Source: Candidatus Caccovivens faecavium
Lineage (GTDB): Bacteria; Bacillota; Clostridia; Christensenellales; UBA1242
Direction of reading: 5' to 3'
Assembly (NCBI GenBank): GCA_018715545.1
Contig: DVLK01000079.1
Span: forward strand, 1 to 8,087
DNA: 8,087 bases
The translations under genes and the position numbers were made by a program. The notes beneath the pieces were generated by a model. The model did not search any database. It was not told the DNA's origin and worked only from the letters and a program-made list of their open reading frames with translations. Every line of letters begins with the position of its first letter. Position 1 is the first letter of the stretch. Shown here one piece after another: positions 5,158 through 8,087 of this stretch.

Positions 5158-8087
5158 ATGAAGAAAATTGTCTTATCAATACTATCTATTTTCTTTTGTT
5201 TAGGCATGCTGACAGGTGGAGCGATTATGCTTTCTGGCTGTAACTCTTCTTCATACTCCGAAAACAATCCTCTTGAAGAAAAACCGGGAGGGGGATTTGA
5301 CGATTCTCAAAATGAAAATGATGAAATTTTAGATGATGACGAGGCAGAAAACGGAGAAGAAATAGAAATTGAAGAACCTGACAAAGACGACTCACAAGGA
5401 ACGGCAACATACACGATAAGATTTAATGCAAATGGTGCTCCATTAGGTTCAATGTCTCCACAAACAAAACAAACAGGCGAAACAATAACCCTTACGCCTT
5501 GTGGCTTTTGGTGGGGAGATACTAGCAGTTGGGAAACCAGTGATTATAAATTTTTAGGTTGGGCGTTATCGGCAAATAGCGGAAATGTTCGATACCAAAA
5601 CATGGATACATATAGCGAAAATCTATCGAGAACTCTCTATGCTGTTTGGAATTATACCATTAGATTTAATGGTAATGGCGCTACCAGCGGGTCGATGTCT
5701 AATCAAATGAAAAAACATGCTGTAAGTTTGAAGTTAAATACTAATAATTATAGGCGAACAGGCTACAATTTTGGTGGATGGGGATTATCTTCTTCTGGAC
5801 CTGCAATGTGGGGTGATGGCGGTTGGTATGAGCGTAACGATATTGCTACATTATACGCAATTTGGGTGCCTAATACATACACTGTCACAGTTCGCTATTC
5901 TTCAAGTAGTAAAGTACCGAGCAATTCTAAATTAAATATTGCTATTGATAGTTCGGTTACATCAAAAACAATTTCGCTTGGGGGTTCGACAACTTTTACT
6001 TTTGACCTTGGTTCGTCACATTCAATAATGGGAACGCCTACAAACTTGAATGCAGATACGGGTGGTAGTCCTGTTCAATGTAGTGACTCTGCTGGTGGTA
6101 GTTATTCTAATTATGGTTATTGCGTGGTCACAGGTATAAATTCTTCAAGAACATTAACTTTCACTGCACAAGTTTATAGAAGAATTACCTATAACGGTAA
6201 TGGTTCAACAGGCGGCTCGACCTCTCAGACTTCTGTATATTATGGAGATGATGCTACCGTAGCATCAAACGGCTTTACTAGAACAAATTATGACTTTTTA
6301 TATTGGTCAACATCTTCCTCTGGCGGAACAAGATATGATCCAGGAGATGTCATAAGAGATATGACCGATTATATCACTCTTTATGCGCGTTGGAGCTATA
6401 ATCCGCCGTATACTTGGGAAGAAATTACATACAAAGCAAATTATCCTAACGGAACAACTGATACATACACACAAGATGTTCGATCTGACAGTAGTGTTGG
6501 CATTTTATCAGCGTCAGAGTGTGGTTTTAGTTATACTGGTTACACTTGGTCGCATTGGAACACGAATTCAAGCGGAACGGGAGTTAACTGGTATGACTAT
6601 GAAACTTGGTCAGGTTCACGAGGAAGTGACACTCTATATGCTATTTGGACTCGCAATTCCTATACCAATCGTTATTACTATCGTAACACAAGCGGAGGTC
6701 AGGATTATGACGATCAGACTAGATATTATGGCTCTACATTCTATATGTTTGACACAAGCGATATTACAGAATATGTTTCAAATGGTTGGAGTCTATATGG
6801 TTGGTCAACAAGTTCAACATCAACTTCAACATCTGGGCTGTATGATCCTGGTGAAAGTCGATCCTCAACATCAACTTCAATGCTTTCATATTATGCAATT
6901 AGTTCTCGAACGGTAAGTTTAAACTTTAATTCGAATGGTGGTTCGTCTGTATCGTCAAGAACTGGAACGCAATATTGGAATCAATATAACAATTATAAAA
7001 CTAATCCAACTTTAACGATTTCAAGCACTGAGCCTACACGCACGGGCTATAATTTTCTTGGTTGGTCGACAAGTTCAAGTGCAACAACTGTGAACTATGA
7101 TCCAGGCGATACCTACACTTTTTCAAATGCATATAGCTCATCATCAAGCGTAACACTCTACGCTGTTTGGGAGGCGAAGATAATTCCTGTAAGTTTAAAT
7201 TGGAACGGTGGTGACGGTGGCACAAGCACGATATATCTAAAATACGACAGTGGTTGGTATTCTAGTAGTTCCTGCACAAGTTCTATCACAGTAATCACAA
7301 AACCTACACGAACAGGCTGGACTTTTAATGGTTACTATACTTCAACAAGTGGCGGTGCTATGCTCATAAATTCCTCAGGCACAATAACAGCAAGTGATAC
7401 ATATTATTCCACAGACGGCACAAAAACGATATACGCTCAGTGGACTGCCAACAATCCAGCGTATTATGATAGTGAAGGTGGCTACTGGTATATCGAAAAT
7501 GGGATGATGCCACAAAAGAGGGTAACAGATAGCGGAACGATAAGCGGAATAAACTCCTCTTCCACCACTGGCACAACCTACTACTTTGCTGGCTTGTCTT
7601 TACAGTCAAAGGTGTATAACGGAAAAGAGTATTGTCAGTATAATAATAGTTGGTATGAGGTCATGCCGATAAAGTGGCGTCTTGTCTATGCGTCCAGCCA
7701 AACAACAGGTTATGGCACGGAAACAGATACGCTTGCCGTTATGGCAGAGATAGTCTACGCCGATGCCTTTTCAGATAGTTTTCTTGGAGCGAATGCTGGC
7801 TATTCTTCTGAAAGTGTAACCGAATTAAAGAAAAATCAAATAGATGGAACATACTTAGTAACAGAAACAAAGAGTATGTTAACCTTTGGCTCTACCACAA
7901 TAAACGGCACGCCGACAAGCGTATCGTCAAATATCTTTGTAGTGGCAAGTGATGATTTAACCTCTTTCACAACAAGTGCCAACGGAGCAGAAAAGCATGG
8001 CAGTGTTAAATTTTCTGACTTAGTAAAAGATTATTTATTAGCAAATGGAAAAGGTACGCTATATTATACTCGTGACTTAGGAACAAA
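5158..8087 (+). CDS. Large surface lipoprotein with InlB B-type repeats (runs off the right edge)
   Basis: A probable membrane-anchored extracellular protein; 976 codons are in the window with no stop. The ATG follows a Shine-Dalgarno AAGGAGA (5145-5151). The signal peptide has MKK, then a hydrophobic stretch and lipobox LSGC, with Cys28 as the lipid anchor. An acidic Asp/Glu-rich stalk follows (about 29-80). Seven Listeria-Bacteroides/InlB B-type (Flg_new-like) repeats come next: R1 85-164, R2 166-236, R3 342-412, R4 422-497, R5 501-581, R6 586-671, R7 678-762. Each has a middle signature such as YKFLGW, YNFGGW or YNFLGW, and most end in TLYAVW, TLYAIW or TIYAQW. A unique Ser/Thr-rich domain (237-341, with C308 and C322) separates R2 from R3. 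The C-terminal part (763 on) is different: PIKWRLVYA, NIFVVASDD and YYTRDLG resemble the layout of DUF6273 modules, a tentative match. B-repeats are known in adhesins and host-interaction proteins; the binding partner is unknown. The gene is insulated from ligA by a terminator and has its own promoter. Confidence 0.9.
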   Translation, partial: MKKIVLSILSIFFCLGMLTGGAIMLSGCNSSSYSENNPLEEKPGGGFDDSQNENDEILDDDEAENGEEIEIEEPDKDDSQGTATYTIRFNANGAPLGSMSPQTKQTGETITLTPCGFWWGDTSSWETSDYKFLGWALSANSGNVRYQNMDTYSENLSRTLYAVWNYTIRFNGNGATSGSMSNQMKKHAVSLKLNTNNYRRTGYNFGGWGLSSSGPAMWGDGGWYERNDIATLYAIWVPNTYTVTVRYSSSSKVPSNSKLNIAIDSSVTSKTISLGGSTTFTFDLGSSHSIMGTPTNLNADTGGSPVQCSDSAGGSYSNYGYCVVTGINSSRTLTFTAQVYRRITYNGNGSTGGSTSQTSVYYGDDATVASNGFTRTNYDFLYWSTSSSGGTRYDPGDVIRDMTDYITLYARWSYNPPYTWEEITYKANYPNGTTDTYTQDVRSDSSVGILSASECGFSYTGYTWSHWNTNSSGTGVNWYDYETWSGSRGSDTLYAIWTRNSYTNRYYYRNTSGGQDYDDQTRYYGSTFYMFDTSDITEYVSNGWSLYGWSTSSTSTSTSGLYDPGESRSSTSTSMLSYYAISSRTVSLNFNSNGGSSVSSRTGTQYWNQYNNYKTNPTLTISSTEPTRTGYNFLGWSTSSSATTVNYDPGDTYTFSNAYSSSSSVTLYAVWEAKIIPVSLNWNGGDGGTSTIYLKYDSGWYSSSSCTSSITVITKPTRTGWTFNGYYTSTSGGAMLINSSGTITASDTYYSTDGTKTIYAQWTANNPAYYDSEGGYWYIENGMMPQKRVTDSGTISGINSSSTTGTTYYFAGLSLQSKVYNGKEYCQYNNSWYEVMPIKWRLVYASSQTTGYGTETDTLAVMAEIVYADAFSDSFLGANAGYSSESVTELKKNQIDGTYLVTETKSMLTFGSTTINGTPTSVSSNIFVVASDDLTSFTTSANGAEKHGSVKFSDLVKDYLLANGKGTLYYTRDLGT
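5410..5865 (+). repeat. InlB B-type protein repeats R1 and R2
   Basis: Two tandem beta-rich units of 80 and 71 residues. Both open with YTIRFN followed by a Gly/Asn turn and GSMS, and both close with TLYAVW or TLYAIW. They are diverged at DNA level, so this is an old protein-level repeat rather than a recent DNA duplication. R1 carries an extra tryptophan-rich insertion (CGFWWGDTSSW). Confidence 0.85.
6181..7443 (+). repeat. InlB B-type protein repeats R3 to R7
   Basis: Five units at 6181-6393, 6421-6648, 6658-6900, 6913-7170 and 7189-7443, of 71-86 residues. R3, R6 and R7 are canonical (ITYNGNG or VSLNFNSNGG starts, TRTGYNF or TRTGWTF middles, YAxW ends). R4 is diverged (YTWSHW middle). R5 is degenerate: it keeps WSLYGW and YDPGE but ends in SYYAIS instead of the YAxW signature. 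R6 and R7 share PTRTG and are the most alike. Confidence 0.8.
6814..6880 (+). repeat. 16-bp direct repeat within a TCA-rich low-complexity tract
   Basis: TCAACATCAACTTCAA occurs at 6814-6829 and 6865-6880, 51 bases apart and in the same reading frame (Ser/Thr codons). Neighbouring TCAACA units (from 6805) add to the pattern. It falls inside the degenerate repeat R5 and looks like replication slippage or a small internal duplication. Confidence 0.75.

Noticed and set aside
6383..6916. A 177-codon open frame on the plus strand inside the lipoprotein gene
   Set aside because: It lies in another frame of a clearly coding repeat region, has no ribosome site, and its product looks like a frame-shifted echo of the repeats.
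1..8087. CRISPR array, tRNA or rRNA, insertion sequence, toxin-antitoxin or defence system
   Set aside because: Read on both strands: no regularly spaced DNA repeats, no cloverleaf-like sequence, no transposase or terminal inverted repeats, and the lone XRE gene has no toxin partner next to it.

Overview
The window comes from a low-GC bacterial chromosome, most likely a Bacillota (Firmicutes) relative of the clostridial or uncultured-gut type. Four things point that way: a pcrA-ligA gene pair; a LigA with a clostridial-looking set of motif variants; Shine-Dalgarno-led genes with sigma-A style promoters; and a lipoprotein signal with an L-S-G-C lipobox. All tryptophans in the recognised proteins are TGG and no in-frame TGA is needed, so the standard bacterial code applies and a true Mycoplasma is unlikely. 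The species cannot be named from the sequence alone.

Layout. (1) Positions 1-127, minus strand: the first 42 codons of ribosomal protein S21 (rpsU), cut by the left edge. It appears to start at TTG behind a near-perfect Shine-Dalgarno, with a full-consensus sigma-A promoter at 165-193. (2) Positions 232-532, plus strand: a divergent extended -10 promoter and a small XRE/Cro-type DNA-binding regulator of 82 residues. (3) Positions 533-868: a gene-free AT-rich stretch holding a weak hairpin terminator, a pyrimidine-rich tract and possible promoter elements directly against the next gene. (4) Positions 869-4949, plus strand: pcrA/uvrD-type helicase and ligA (NAD+-dependent DNA ligase), overlapping by 8 bases and clearly one operon. 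(5) Positions 4950-5157: a strong AT-rich bidirectional terminator whose right arm overlaps a promoter. (6) Positions 5158 to the right edge, plus strand: at least 976 residues of a very large surface lipoprotein. It has a signal peptide, a lipidated Cys28, an acidic stalk, seven InlB B-type (Listeria-Bacteroides, Flg_new-like) repeats split by a unique domain, and a C-terminal module that resembles DUF6273. It is still open at the right edge.

How the genes relate. PcrA unwinds DNA in repair and at stalled transcription complexes, and LigA seals nicks, so the operon is core replication and repair. S21 is part of the 30S ribosomal subunit. The accessory part is the repeat lipoprotein, an outward-facing protein probably for adhesion or surface interaction, insulated from the repair operon by its own terminator and promoter. 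I see no tRNA, CRISPR array, insertion sequence or defence system. The most unusual items are the lipoprotein architecture, the apparently SD-less and possibly leaderless start of pcrA, and the TTG start of rpsU.
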